64,000 nucleotides of DNA from Perkinsus olseni (Eukaryota; Perkinsozoa; Perkinsida; Perkinsidae): NCBI GenBank assembly GCA_013115135.1, contig JABANP010000049.1:62001-126000 (forward strand), written 5' to 3'. Positions within the stretch are counted from its first letter, which is position 1. Every line of letters starts with the position of its first letter. Position numbers and translations under genes: made by a program. Positions 1 through 10,751 of the stretch are shown here, one piece after another. Below the pieces are notes generated by a model. That model saw nothing but the letters and a program-made list of their open reading frames with translations. It did not search any database and was not told where the DNA came from.

Positions 1-2040
1 CACGCTGGCCCCTCCCGCACCCGAAGATACGCTGTTGAAATCTTTCTGGGGAGGGACGACCAAAGTCTGCTTGGAGAAGGGAAGTAGACTCCTCCTTCGT
101 CCCTGCTGATTTTTATTCTTCTGTTGCAAGATCTGCAAGCTCTGCGGTCTGATACCAACAATTCTCGCCCCGTACAACTCCATCGCCTTGTACGGTTCTA
201 TCCGCTTCCCAACCAGCGGCGACAGGCCGTCCAACACAACCTCGAACAGCCCTACCCCGCCGTGAGCTGAGGGCTTCGACTTGGTACTGCTGCTGTGGTC
301 ACCCAGGAGCAGCTCGCCCGTGTCCCTGGCCATCAGGCTCACCTTTCCGTCATGGTAAAGCCTTACAACAGCTTCCGGCGAGGAGTAAATATGAAAGATA
401 TCATACGCCTGGAGTTCGAGCGAGGGCGTCGGCTTCAAAGTCGACCCCATCCTCTCAACTTCAACTATGTCGTCTCTCTTCTCGACGATATCTTCTATTC
501 CGGAATCTTCCAAAGTAACGCCGTCCAATGCCAAGGCAGTAACCTGGGCCGAGACCACAAACTTCTTGGTGAGTCTTGCGGTGGTAGTGGGCAACAGCGG
601 AGCTTCGAGATCGTTCTCCCCAGCAGCAGTCGGGCTTGTCTCAATTTTGTCGGATGATTCTGCATACTCCTTAAAGACGATTGGGACAGCGATGATGATG
701 TATACAATAGCAGCGATGGTTGCCGGCAGAACTATCGGGGCCATGGCGAACATATCCAGAGGCTGAAGACCGTTCTGGATGAGTAAGCCTTGCGTGATGA
801 GGTTGCTTGAAGTTGAGAACACCGCGAAGACACCCGAAATCAAAAGGATGTACGACAAGGGCATCAGCAAGAGGGCTTGGTTGATATGAATATCTTTCTC
901 GCACCATCTTTTGACCACAGGTAGCAGCACGCCCATGACCGCCGTATTTGATACACCGATATTTAACATGATGGCTGGTACGAATAACCTCAGGATTGCC
1001 TTCGAAAGGGAATTGGGCTTCCCAAGGATACCACCCTGAATAAAAAGATACTCCACCACTCCCGTTCTCTTCACAGCCGCCGAGACGATCAATAATATGG
1101 CCACTGACAATACCACTTCATTCGCAAATCCTTGCCAAGCGATGGTATTGTCAAGCACCCCCGTCAAGCATAGAATTAAGGTGGCGGCCGTCATGACAGC
1201 ATCAGGAGGGTACTGCCGTACCAGCAGCGACAGCGCCAAGATCGTCACCACTATGGAGATGTAGGATTTATAAGTCAACCTTGGGTACCCAATCTCGTAG
1301 TAGTTCATGAGGGCCCCTAATGATAATGTAATACCATAAAATACGCAACTCATCCACTGGCGCTTCACATATTCACCAGCCGTCTGCGCGATCACCCATA
1401 CCACACCATCCGTACTTTCCGCATGCTGGCCCCGTACCGAAGCGTGCCTCGATAAGAACTTCCCCACAGCAGGCTGACCATCCCCTCCTCCCCTGCGCAC
1501 CTTTCTGGACCGCCCACCCGAGTTCAAGGCCATCTTAGAATCACCATCATCGTCGTCATCGTCATCACCAGGTTGTTCAATACCATAAACTCGCCTAATC
1601 TCCTTCAACCGACTATGTGCACTGTGAAAGTCACAGGCCTTCATCTCCAGAAGGATATCATCCATCAGCGACGCCGTCGCCTCCTGGTCCCCCTCGTCCT
1701 GATGCTGAGCCTTGCGAAGCAGTTTATCATATTTTTTCGCGATTTTCCTCAGCCCTTCTTCGTTGACTCGGGCGTATTCCTCCAACTCCTTCATGTCTCT
1801 CACCGTTTCCTTGCCACCTTCCTTGCCGTCCACCTTGTCGATTATAATTGTCTCTTGGACCGAGTAAAAAGTAGCAACTCTGATAATATCCAACTTCAGC
1901 TCTTCTATGAATCTAGTATTATCCTTGACACTAGTTTTCTCCATCTCCTTCAAGACGCCCTTCAGTCGGCTGTAATTCATGTAGTAGCCCCGCCATTCGG
2001 GCTTGCGGTGGTCTAGTAAATACTGACCGAATTCTACCAT
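1..2040 (-). CDS. SPX-domain SLC13-type anion (phosphate) transporter, 3'-truncated
   Basis: One uninterrupted frame of 680 codons runs from ATG 2040 off the window edge. The N-terminus (MVEFGQYLLDHRKPEW) is a canonical SPX start, and the lysine-rich helix KIAKKYDKLLRK near residue 100 matches the inositol-pyrophosphate-binding surface of SPX domains. After an aspartate run (residues ~160-170) there are about ten hydrophobic segments of the divalent-anion symporter / ArsB-NhaD permease type (residues ~230-480), including an SNTAVMGVLLPVV-like SNT motif and a second one, STSSNLITQ. The remainder (~500-680) resembles RCK-C/TrkA-C regulatory repeats. By family knowledge this is a PHO87/90-like low-affinity phosphate or other anion carrier gated by SPX signalling. 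The substrate is inferred. No intron is seen, unlike its neighbours. The stop codon lies outside the window. Confidence 0.88.
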   Translation of the reverse strand, partial: MVEFGQYLLDHRKPEWRGYYMNYSRLKGVLKEMEKTSVKDNTRFIEELKLDIIRVATFYSVQETIIIDKVDGKEGGKETVRDMKELEEYARVNEEGLRKIAKKYDKLLRKAQHQDEGDQEATASLMDDILLEMKACDFHSAHSRLKEIRRVYGIEQPGDDDDDDDGDSKMALNSGGRSRKVRRGGGDGQPAVGKFLSRHASVRGQHAESTDGVVWVIAQTAGEYVKRQWMSCVFYGITLSLGALMNYYEIGYPRLTYKSYISIVVTILALSLLVRQYPPDAVMTAATLILCLTGVLDNTIAWQGFANEVVLSVAILLIVSAAVKRTGVVEYLFIQGGILGKPNSLSKAILRLFVPAIMLNIGVSNTAVMGVLLPVVKRWCEKDIHINQALLLMPLSYILLISGVFAVFSTSSNLITQGLLIQNGLQPLDMFAMAPIVLPATIAAIVYIIIAVPIVFKEYAESSDKIETSPTAAGENDLEAPLLPTTTARLTKKFVVSAQVTALALDGVTLEDSGIEDIVEKRDDIVEVERMGSTLKPTPSLELQAYDIFHIYSSPEAVVRLYHDGKVSLMARDTGELLLGDHSSSTKSKPSAHGGVGLFEVVLDGLSPLVGKRIEPYKAMELYGARIVGIRPQSLQILQQKNKNQQGRRRSLLPFSKQTLVVPPQKDFNSVSSGAGGASV

Positions 2041-2074
2041 CACATGGGGAAGCAACAAGCTGAGGGAAAGGGAA

Positions 2075-2112
2075 TGATTCAATTCAATTCAATTCAATTC
2101 AATTCAATTCAA
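2075..2112. repeat. (ATTCA)n pentanucleotide microsatellite
   Basis: About seven tandem copies of the pentamer. On the minus strand the array follows AATAAAGTTTGAA directly, so it looks like the microsatellite tail that ends many SINE/LINE copies. Confidence 0.9.
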
Positions 2113-2800
2113 ACTTTATTGCCTGGGCATTACAAGCTCGAAGCTTATCGCCCATCACACGACCCGCGCAAGCGGATCCCGATATGGTTAGACCCAACCA
2201 TAGAGCCTTGAAACAACAGAGGTTAATGAATCTCTCATCATCAGCTCGGAGGCTCTTGAGAGGAACTTCGTCACAACTACGTCGTGCAGCCAGGGAAGGC
2301 GAGGAGGGAGGCATGCCACACTGGGCAGCCTATTAGGCATGAGGGAGAAAGAAGGTGAAAAGAGGATTAAGTAGTCCCAGGACCAACAACTGCGATTGCG
2401 GAAACCCAGATGATTAGATGGTGAAAATTTGTGTAGAAAGGGAGGGCCCAACCAATACCGAGTCACCAGCAAGGGGGACGTATGGGTATGGCAGGTTCGA
2501 TCTCTACTTCGTACCGGGAAAACCCCGGCCACCCTCACGCGACGTTGACGCGTAGAGACCTGTGAGGGAGGGAATGATAACGGGTTTAGTGCAGTTCGAA
2601 CTTCATTATTGATGTCTCATCAGTCTCGAGGCGAGCGCAGAACGATGCCAAAAAATACAGAGAAATGACAAGTGGAGGGATCGAACCAGGGTCGGCATCA
2701 TAGTAGAGAGGAAGGTCGCTCAAACGAATCAGATATCGTGATATCAAGTAGAGTTCCTCATAGTAATCATTCTCAACTATCATTATCGTCGTCAGCATTC
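2113..2800. repeat. SINE-like repeat region with tRNA B-box motifs
   Basis: No convincing coding frame lies between the transporter start and the DnaJ gene. The stretch has two tRNA-type B-box sequences: GGTTCGATC on the plus strand near 2495 and GGTTCGATCCC on the minus strand near 2685. It also has two similar 3' ends on the minus strand, AATAAAGTTTGAATTG near 2115 and AATAATGAAGTTCGAAC near 2600. The first ends in the pentamer microsatellite. I read this as one or two decayed tRNA-derived elements in minus orientation. A-box positions and target-site duplications could not be fixed by eye, so the boundaries are approximate. From 2800 to 3055 only simple-sequence-rich DNA is seen. Confidence 0.4.
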
Positions 2801-3055
2801 ATCATCATCACCCTTGTTGTTGTTGATAGCCATGCCATTGCCGCCATCAGCCTGTCAACAGCAACAGCATCTTATCGGTGCGATAGAGTCCACCACCGCC
2901 CGAGGCTACCTTACCTCCCTTGCTGCTCGGATACCTACTAATAATACCACTCCATCCCCAATTCCTAAGACCCCTAGTCCACCTTCAAGGCCTGCTGAGC
3001 AGAGAAGGGGGTTATCGACGTCCTCGTGTAGTAGTCGGCAACCACGTCCCCTTTC

Positions 3056-5173
3056 ATGAGCACCAGCGGCCAGAAGCGGATGTATCAAACCAGGCGAAAA
3101 ACCGTAAGATACTTTTACGGAGGTTGAAGCATGAAAGATACGGAATAGGTTGACAATAATGAGTACTACAAGATGTTGGGACTTAATCGCGATGCTTCCG
3201 AGAACGATATTAAAAAGGCGTATAAAAAGATGGCCTTCAAGTAGCAGTCCCATCACCATCAGAATCATCGGAATTATTGCTACTACTAGGTACCATCCCG
3301 ACAGGCCCGAGGGCGATGCGGACAAATTCAAGGAAATCTCCCAAGCGTACTGCTACTACCATCCCTTCCCATCATCGTCATCACTCCCATCAGGTACGAA
3401 GTTCTCAGCGACCCCGACAAGCGTCGCATCTACGACCAGTACGGCGAGGAGGGTCTCAATGGCGGCGGCCCTTCGCCAGGAGGAGCCGGTCCGGGTGGAA
3501 ACCCCTTCGCTGGTGCAGCTGGGTACGATCGGCACATCATCGTAAACTCAATATCCTCCTCTTTCTCAGCTTCCAAGACCCCTTTGACTTGTTCGCGCAG
3601 ATGTTCGGCGGCGCTGCAGGGGGGAGGGCGCGATATGCCGGTCAAGAACAGGCCCTTCGCCGAACACCCGATGTTACCTACGCCATGCCAGTGACTTTAG
3701 ATCAGCTTTACAAGGGGTTCACTCAGAAGGTGAAGCATGTGAGGGACAAGAAATGCTCCTCCTGCGACGGGTTCGGCGCCCACCGGTTCGACCCGTGTAC
3801 TCGCTGTGACGGCAGCGGCATAGTGGTGGAAACTCGGCAGATGGGCTACACTTTGTTCCAACAGCAATCGCCCTGTCCCGCCTGCAAGGGAGAAGGTTAC
3901 AAGATACCCAAAGATGCGGTCTGCAAGGCTTGCCACGGGAAAGGTTACACGAAGGAGAGTGACGTTTTGACCGTCAACATCCCCCCGGGGACTGAAGATT
4001 ATCATACCATCACCTATCCCGGTATGGCGTCTGAGAGGGTCCAGCATCAAACCGGTGACGTTGTGATCACCCTCGTACCATCCCCGTCATCATCATCGTC
4101 GCACTTCGCTTGTCGGTTATCAGCGGATTTGGTATTAGACCAGACCATCACCCTAGCACAGGCCTTATGCGGCTTCACTTTCCCTTTGAAGCACCTCGAT
4201 GGCAACTCCTATCAAGTGGAAGGAAACGACAAAACAGCAGTAGTACGGCCGGGGGACATCTGGGTTATGAAGGGGATGGGCATGCCGATGCTGCACAATA
4301 GCAGCAACACCAGTAGTGGCAAATATGGCGACATGTAATAACGGGGAAGATACTTTCGTTGGTGGAAAACTCCGAACTAGAAAATACGTCAGGTCGATTC
4401 TGGTGTATGACAAAAAGGAAGATACCAATTTATTGCAAAATTGAACTTCTTTCGGAGCTTAATCGCCGCGGTTGCCAAAAAATCCACCTGTCAGAAGCTT
4501 TTCCACTCTACTCGAGCGTCGTTTTCTGAACTAAAAAAAAATTTCGGGTATTTTATTCGGCCGAACGATTAGTTTTTCTTGGGCGTGATATTTCTGGGTG
4601 TCCGGTCGAAGCTGTTTTTATCAACGAAGACCGAAAAGATTATTCTCAATTTCGTATCTTCCGTCTCGCGATTCGCGATCAATGGAATTCGTCAGGTACG
4701 TTCGTTTCAATGTATCCTTCCCAAAGGCTTTGTCTGATATACCCGAGAATGACAGGCTCAAAATTAAAGATACCATTGCGGAGACGCTGCCGGCTGAAGA
4801 GCAGGATGACGAGAAAAAAGTTGAGGGAAGTGAAGAGGAGAAAACGTCCGATGGTAATAGTAAAAGTATCATCCAGTCTGTGAAGGATTGGTTCAATACA
4901 AAATCGAAGCCTGCTGATGATGGCGATGCTGCTGCCGCTGATACGACCAAGAAGGAGCAGCCGAAGGCTCCTCCGCGAGAAAAACGGCGGCCGCCGATGA
5001 AGGTGCACACCCTCTATGCACAGCGACTTAATGGTACTGAAAGTGAAGTGTTGAAGAAGAGAATTAAAAACGAGGAGAGAAGGGCGAAAGAGAGAGAAGC
5101 AAATTACAAGCGGGGAAGTAGAGGTAATAGTAGCAGGGGTAATGAGAGGGTTATGAGGCATTGTTGTTGTTAG
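3056..5173 (+). CDS. Type I J-domain co-chaperone (DnaJ/HSP40 class A)
   Basis: Six exons join in frame to 522 residues: 3056-3103, 3149-3240, 3290-3346, 3394-3522, 3570-4334 and 4696-5173. All introns are GT-AG; four are 45-49 nt and the last is 361 nt. The J domain starts at about residue 19 (YYKMLGLNRDASE) and keeps the catalytic HPD loop that stimulates Hsp70 ATPase. A G/P-rich linker follows, then a zinc-binding region with four CxxCxGxG-type repeats (CSSCDGFG, CTRCDGSG, CPACKGEG, CKACHGKG). The C-terminal substrate-binding domain ends YVRFNVSFPKAL, followed by an acidic then basic tail. There is no CAAX box. A GTACCATC stretch at 4075 looks like a donor, but reading through keeps the frame. 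An in-frame stop upstream supports the start. Confidence 0.93.
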
Positions 5174-5299
5174 GCCCGGGTGATGACGCCAACGCCGCTC
5201 AGTGTCATCAACAATGATTATGATGATGATCGTTATTAGTTTTTTCGTGATGATAGTTTCCGTTATGTTTCTGTCGTCGGTGTTGTTGCCCCTCATCAT

Positions 5300-5765
5300 C
5301 GTCACTATACACAACACCCCTTCACATACTGCTGACTGTTGATGATGATAATAATGATGCTGCACTATTACACTGAAGAGGGGGTCGTTGCGTTCTCCCA
5401 GTTCTACTACTTCTGTTGCATCGCTGTTATGGTCTGGGTTTGGGTCTTCGTCAGCTGTCCTGATGATAATCATGATCGGAAAAATTTTCTTATCGTCATT
5501 AAATTTACCAGATTGCAGTTTTAATAGTCGATAGTCTTCCTTCAGGGACACGATCCTTTTATTATTACTCTCCACTTCTCCCTCTACGATGGTCAGAAAA
5601 TTATCAGCTGTAAAAATGAAATCATCACCATCGTTAATTTCGTGGTTATTTACCTTTTTTTGTCAGCTCTTCCAGCGTCATATTTTTTTCGTCCATTTGC
5701 ATCACCATCAGCGGTTTCGTCTCTTCCTTCTCGTTACTGTTAACAACCTCTTTGCCCTCAGACAT
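5300..5765 (-). CDS. Small acidic/coiled-coil protein, unknown; 3' end unresolved
   Basis: A start at 5765 (MSEGKEVVNSNEKEE) opens a first exon, 5654-5765, that splices through a clean 46-nt GT-AG intron (5608-5653) into ADNFLTIVEGEVESNNKRI. A second intron near 5455-5508 leads to an acidic exon (DEDPNPDHNSD). The predicted product is about 100 residues, charged and probably coiled-coil. I do not recognise it. The start lies 90 bp downstream of the DNAAF1 stop on the same strand. The last exon and stop are uncertain because the minus strand stays open far beyond the likely end. Confidence 0.4.
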
Positions 5766-5854
5766 AGTGAAACAGCGAAGTAACGCACTACCAACTTTTC
5801 ACCAATTTACAACAAAACACCGAGGAGATCGCTGATCATGATATCATGTTTTCA

Positions 5855-8043
5855 CTAGTCCATCCCGTTCAATGAATCATCGTCATCATAACCCTCGACT
5901 GGGCTGCTCTCCACAACCGGCAGCACCTCTGTCGAACTGGATCTTTCAGGCGTATTGTTGATCCTCCGCTGTTCACCATCGGTGAAAATATTATCATCCC
6001 ACAAGGCTTGGCTCGACCGGGCGATGGCAGTAGTTGTCGCCGCCGAGACTTCACTATTCCCTCCATCACCATCATTATCGCTACTTTCTTCCCCTCTCCT
6101 CGTCGCGGTGGTGTTGCCGCCCCTCGTCTGAGACTCTGCTGTGCTGCATGAAGTACTCAGAGTTGAATCAGCATCGTCATCATCATCATTGTTATCATCT
6201 CTCCTATTATCATTGCGATCGGTTTGCTGTGGTTGTTGTAGTGTTGCCATCCCGCCTTCTTCTGCGGTCGAACTCCTCCCTATTATTTCTCTATTACGCT
6301 GAGCCCATCTGATAACAACACCATCATCGGTAGCAACACTACTAATACGACTAGCACTACCATAACTTCACCAACTCCCACTACTACTCAGTCGGTCAGT
6401 AAGCGTTTATCACTACTACCTCTCTCTTCTTCTCTCGATGGTGTCGACTGGATCATCTTCAGGTTGCGGATATCTATCATCATTACCGCGCATCAGTCTG
6501 CCTTCTCTGAACTCCTCCCGAGCTCTTCGGATCATCAAATCAAAATTTCTCATGTTCCTCCGGCGTTCTTCTTCTTTTTCTTGCCGAATCAACTTCCTCT
6601 CTTCCCGTTCCGTCTCGATGCCTCCCCGATAGTAAAACGCCTCCGCCAAGCGTCGTTCGTCAGCGAAGATTGGGCGGTCGTCGAGGTACCTGAACGTGAC
6701 TGGTATCGAGCTTTTTCCACTGACGATCAATATCAAGTATCACTTTCTTTTCTATTAAGAGTAAAATATGATTATAACAGTATTAATGAGTACAATGATG
6801 CGCTACTTTTAACAATATTTTTTACTTTTTTACTTCTTTCTGCTTCAGTACTATCAATATGGCTATCGGGCAGGCTATTAGCCCGCCACGAAACAAAGGA
6901 AAACTACTTTTAAGGAGTATGATTATTACTTCAAATTTGGCATCTTCGCGATCAGAGTTTTCCTATAGTTTGGTATCTTCTTCACCACTGGGTTGCCTTT
7001 GAGGTAGAGTACTTTCAGCCCCTTCATTTTGACCAGTACTTCGTCAACCTGAGAACAACGAAACGCCGTCGTAGAGTTTGTGATGGTGATGATATTACAA
7101 TGGCAGGATCTTCCAATTTGTTGTTGGTCAGGTCCACGACAGCCACGCCAGTTTCCTCTGCTTCTGTGGCATTGATCGGTCCATCGTTTTGGTCTGTTGT
7201 GTCAGGTTCAAGCAAAGACGCGATGTCATCAACACCACCCATTCCGATCTGATTATTAGCGAGATTAATGGTATTCAGCTTTCTCAAATGACCTGATAAT
7301 AATGACAATCGTCGCCATCTTCGTGATCATCCATTCTCACTTATATTTTCTATTCTCTTGATGAAGTTATCCGGCAAACTCAGCGTCCACAACTGCAAGT
7401 TGTTTTCAAGATTTTCAATTTTTTCTATGCAATTCTGGCCGAGGAACCTGTCACCGTCATCAGTACACATCAGAAGGGGAATTTATGGTACGTTATTATT
7501 ACAGACTTCGCAGTGCTGTCAAATACTCCAAACCTTCAATCTTCGAAAAACCTGTCGTTGCTTCAATAAAAATGTTTCTTGTTTTCCGCTGTTATTATTA
7601 CCATTGCACTCGGCATAGAGGACTTTCAGCCCTGTAAACTGGTCCAGATTTTCCAGTTTTCTATACCCACCGTAATGTATGTATAATTTGTCGTTCAACT
7701 CCCTCGTTCGGTAGTACCTACTCCCTCATCGTCATCATTGTTATTAATAACAATATCCAACAGCATTTCGGACGTTTGAAAGACTGATTCTCCTGAACAC
7801 TCCCAGGATCGTTTTCTACGCGTTAAAATCAATCCTGGGAGCGCTCGTGAATTGAGGAGAGGCAGCAGTCCATTGAACGCCCCCATTATTCTTTTTTACA
7901 TGTTTTTGTCTGAGTCCAGGATGCCCTTCAAAACGTCTTCTGTTAATCTCCTGTCGTAAGGATAATAATAGACGTTGTTGCGGTAATGATTACCTTCCTG
8001 TTAAACGACCCTCCTCCTCTTCACTGTCTTTACGAATCGTCAT
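5855..8043 (-). CDS. DNAAF1: Dynein axonemal assembly factor 1 (LRRC50/ODA7-like)
   Basis: Nine exons read in one frame to 469 residues: 7994-8043, 7900-7950, 7602-7717, 7503-7551, 7341-7447, 7099-7292, 6930-7048, 6420-6689 and 5855-6308. The opening LTEDVLKGILDSD and YYRTRELNDKLYIHY match the family start (TKE..L..., L.LHFKGF). About five leucine-rich repeats follow (LDQFTGLKVLYAECN, LTALRSLFLGQN and so on), then the LRR cap and the diagnostic YLDDRPIFADERRLAEAF segment with its basic coiled coil. The tail is acidic and low in complexity. Family members preassemble outer and inner dynein arms in the cytoplasm, so a motile ciliated stage is implied. The downstream exon often begins GTAC after the acceptor AG. 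Confidence 0.93.
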
Positions 8044-8312
8044 GATGATAAAATCTTGATGATGGTCGTAATGATAACACTTTTTGCGTTAAGAAACTGC
8101 TAGGAAGGGCAAGATTTGCAAGTCGACCATCATCACGATCAACCCCAGATGATTCCAACAGCATCGTATAATGGGCGATAAGCTTTGTGGTTGTAATGTC
8201 TGGCAAGGACGATTGAATCGTTGGGTGGGAGGATACTCTGTTCAACTGAAACGGTCGAGCAGCCCTCATCATCGTACTGACTCTCAGTCTCCCCTTCTCG
8301 TCGCCGTTTTCA

Positions 8313-8804
8313 ATGTCCACTGCTGCCGCCGCCCATCACCATCACCCAACTACAGCATTGGCCAACACCTCCTCCATGCTGGAGCCCATGCTCAACACCG
8401 AGGTCCTGTTGGTGACAGCGGACGGGAAGGTGCTGCTCGGCAAGTTCAAAGGGTAATAATAATCATCACGATAACGAAGAGGGTTGTTGTTGCTGTTTTC
8501 AGGTTCGACCAGTCGTTGAATGTAGTACTGAGTGAGTGCAAGGAGAGGGTGTACTCGATGGTAGAGGGGGTGGAGACTCTTCACCATGGCCTCTACCTCA
8601 TCAGAGGAGACGATGTGTAAAAGGAGTGGTATCAATAATAATGGGTACGCGAATATTTAATTCTCAGGGTGTCTATTGGTGAGGTGGATGAGGACATCGA
8701 CGCCAGAATCGATCAATCCACTGTGATTGCTGCCCAGCTGAAAAGTGTAATACCAAAACAATCACTACACGTGTCATCCTATTGCCCCTCAGATCCTCCA
8801 TTAA
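8313..8804 (+). CDS. LSM8: U6 snRNA-associated Sm-like protein LSm8
   Basis: Four exons (8313-8452, 8503-8616, 8668-8746, 8793-8804) with introns of 50, 51 and 46 nt give 114 residues. After a 25-residue N-terminal extension (HHHH and TT rich), Sm motif 1 reads EVLLVTADGKVLLGKFKGFD, and Sm motif 2 is LYLIRGDDV, typical of LSm8 (IVRGDNV). The segment GEVDEDIDARID matches GEIDEETDSALD of animal LSm8 and separates it from LSm1-7. The last exon codes only ILH before the stop, matching the short family ending. LSm8 with LSm2-7 caps the U6 snRNA 3' end in the nucleus. 8805-9053 is non-coding 3' sequence. Confidence 0.93.
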
Positions 8805-9053
8805 TAACGTTAACGGCTGCTGATGATGTTGATTACCATACCGACTTCCGCCGCTGCAACTTTCCTCCAGTTATTAATTCTTGTGTTCGGAGTGTTAATC
8901 AGCCTACCACCACCTCCTACCCAACCCCCTCTCCCTTCGATAAACTTGTTAATATGAAACGCAAGATAGTTGATCGTTGTGAGGCTGCTCTTCAAACCGG
9001 ACAGTATAACCATCAATGCTGAGCTATTCCATCTTCATCATTGCTGATGCTGT

Positions 9054-9768
9054 TTACTCCTGAGCCTCCTCCTCAGCGGGCTGAGCCTCTTCCTCAACAG
9101 CGGGCTTGGCGGCCTTGGCAGCTTGCACGGCGACAGTGTCGAGAGTCTGACGACCGAGGGAGGTGATGATACGACCACCCTTCATGGCGTCGCTCTGGGC
9201 GATGAAACCCATCTTCTCCAACTGCTGGAGCAAGAACCTGTGAGAATTGGCGGATTTATGGTATCGGAAATAATAAATTCCTGCCCACTTTTACTACCTG
9301 TTGATCTTGCCAGCGCCGAGGGTGAAGTGGGTACGGCAGACACCGGAGTTGGACTTCATGCCGAAGATCTTACGGAGAGCACCGACACCGATATTGGGGC
9401 GGATGTAGCTGAACAAAAAACAAGAGAAAATAAATTATCGAAGATAAGCATCTGAAAAGTTGGTATTACATGCGGCGAGCGATGGCAGCGGCGCGGATGT
9501 AGAGGTAGTCATCATCATAGGGGGCGAGCTCACGCTGAGTACCGGTCTTGATGTACTCGGCCCACTGAAAAAAGCAATAATGACATGAATAGAGGATGAT
9601 AAGGTGGGAAAGACGATGACTAATGAGCGTGGCGAAGCCGACTAGTAGTACCTTGGGGACCTCCATCTGGCCCTGAGCCTTCAGATGAGCGGCGAAGGCC
9701 TTGATGAAGAGATCAGCGGGAACGTCCTTGACGGTCTTAGCATCATATTTGGCGACGAGCTCACACAT
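9054..9768 (-). CDS. RPS19: 40S ribosomal protein S19e
   Basis: Four exons (9652-9768, 9470-9564, 9298-9408, 9054-9237) with introns of 87, 61 and 60 nt give 168 residues. Recognisable parts are VKDVPADLFIKAFAAHLK, the WAEYIKTGTQRELAPYDDDW-like block (here YDDDYLYIRAAAIARR), YIRPNIGVGALRKIFG and GRIITSLGRQTLDTVA. These are the eS19 signature helices. The C-terminus carries an A/E-rich tail (AVEEEAQPAEEEAQE) of about 20 residues beyond the usual ~145. eS19 sits in the head of the small subunit and is needed for 18S rRNA 3' maturation. An 18-bp palindrome lies 76 bp upstream of the ATG. Confidence 0.95.
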
Positions 9769-9843
9769 GATGGTGGTGGTTAGAAGAAGTACACAACAAC
9801 GTCTAGAGGGCCAGACCGCCTCTCGGCACAGAAAATCGTCAAA

Positions 9844-9861
9844 ATCGATCACGTGATCGAT
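9844..9861. promoter_or_regulatory. 18-bp perfect palindrome ATCGATCACGTGATCGAT upstream of RPS19
   Basis: The element is centred on an E-box (CACGTG) nested in two ATCGAT arms. It lies 76 bp upstream of the RPS19 ATG. The same 18 bases occur 72 bp upstream of RPL27, the other ribosomal protein gene here. Conserved sequence, symmetry and spacing point to a shared binding site for a dimeric factor. The factor is unknown. Confidence 0.75.
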
Positions 9862-10751
9862 AGCCCCAAAATCGGCGCGCCGTCTTCTCCGGCGAGGACC
9901 CATTGCTTGGCGAAGGCGTTGAACTCTATTAAGAATGCGTATTAGAGTAGTAGCGAGTTGTAGGGGTAGTGGATGGTGATACGTCTAAGAGCACTAAGCG
10001 TGACGAATCAGAAACTCTCCTCGATCGGTCCGCTGCTACGGGCGTTTCCAACGGCATGTGGGGTGCCATAAACCACGGAAGCCTTGACTTGGATACTCCG
10101 ACGGAACCCTTCCTCTAATAGGTTCAATGGGAGAGGCGTCTTTTAGGCTCAACATCTATTCACAACTACAGGGAACGGTCCATCGATTGATGATACGACC
10201 GACGTGGTTGGAAGTGTTAAGATGAGAAAATGGTGTCGAAAGAGTGAAGGATAGTGCTTTCTTTACCCACCTACAAGGGGCAGCCTCAAAGCACCCTGGC
10301 CCGAGGGTGAGGGTTAGACAAGCAGAACGCTCACGTCGGAGCATTTTTACCTTCGCGGGGATGTCCCAACAGAAGGCTAATGACGAATGCCACTAACGGC
10401 AGGAGATACCGGGGCTTGTCGAGCATTGGTAAGAGCAGGTTACCCAGCCAAGGCTTCATGTACACTCACACCTCTTCTAAGTATTACAGGTGGCCATATC
10501 ATATCTTAGGTTGATCATGGGTTGACATACTTGAGCATTACACAACAACGAAGATGCCTGGGTGATTAACATGGCAATCTTCTATCGAGGATTGACGTGC
10601 AGGATCCTCTCACCGCTGTCACAAGGCCTCGGGCTGCTTCCACCTGTTCAGGGATTGAATCCAGTGACTGAGTTGCTCTCGTTTACTACTAACAACACAA
10701 ATACCGCTGTACCACGACGTTGGTGACTCAGTCAACTTATGAACGTTATTA
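9862..10751. other. Intergenic stretch, no gene recognised
   Basis: Both strands are broken by stops at short spacing and no splice-linked exons with recognisable protein were found. A weak B-box-like GGATTCAATCCC occurs on the minus strand near 10655 without a matching A-box or cloverleaf. The stretch may hold the RPS19 upstream region and the RPA43 3' region. Confidence 0.5.

Noticed and set aside
4075..4123. GTACCATC...TATCAG as a further DnaJ intron
   Set aside because: Its length (49 nt) would break the frame, while reading through keeps HFACRLSADLVLDQ in frame with the family.
4679..5575. Long minus-strand ORF (298 codons) across the DnaJ C-terminus
   Set aside because: It is an antisense shadow of exon 6 of DnaJ; only its upstream end overlaps the small gene at 5.3-5.77 kb.
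10620..10660. tRNA gene from the GGATTCAATCCC motif
   Set aside because: No A-box, acceptor stem or cloverleaf could be built around it.
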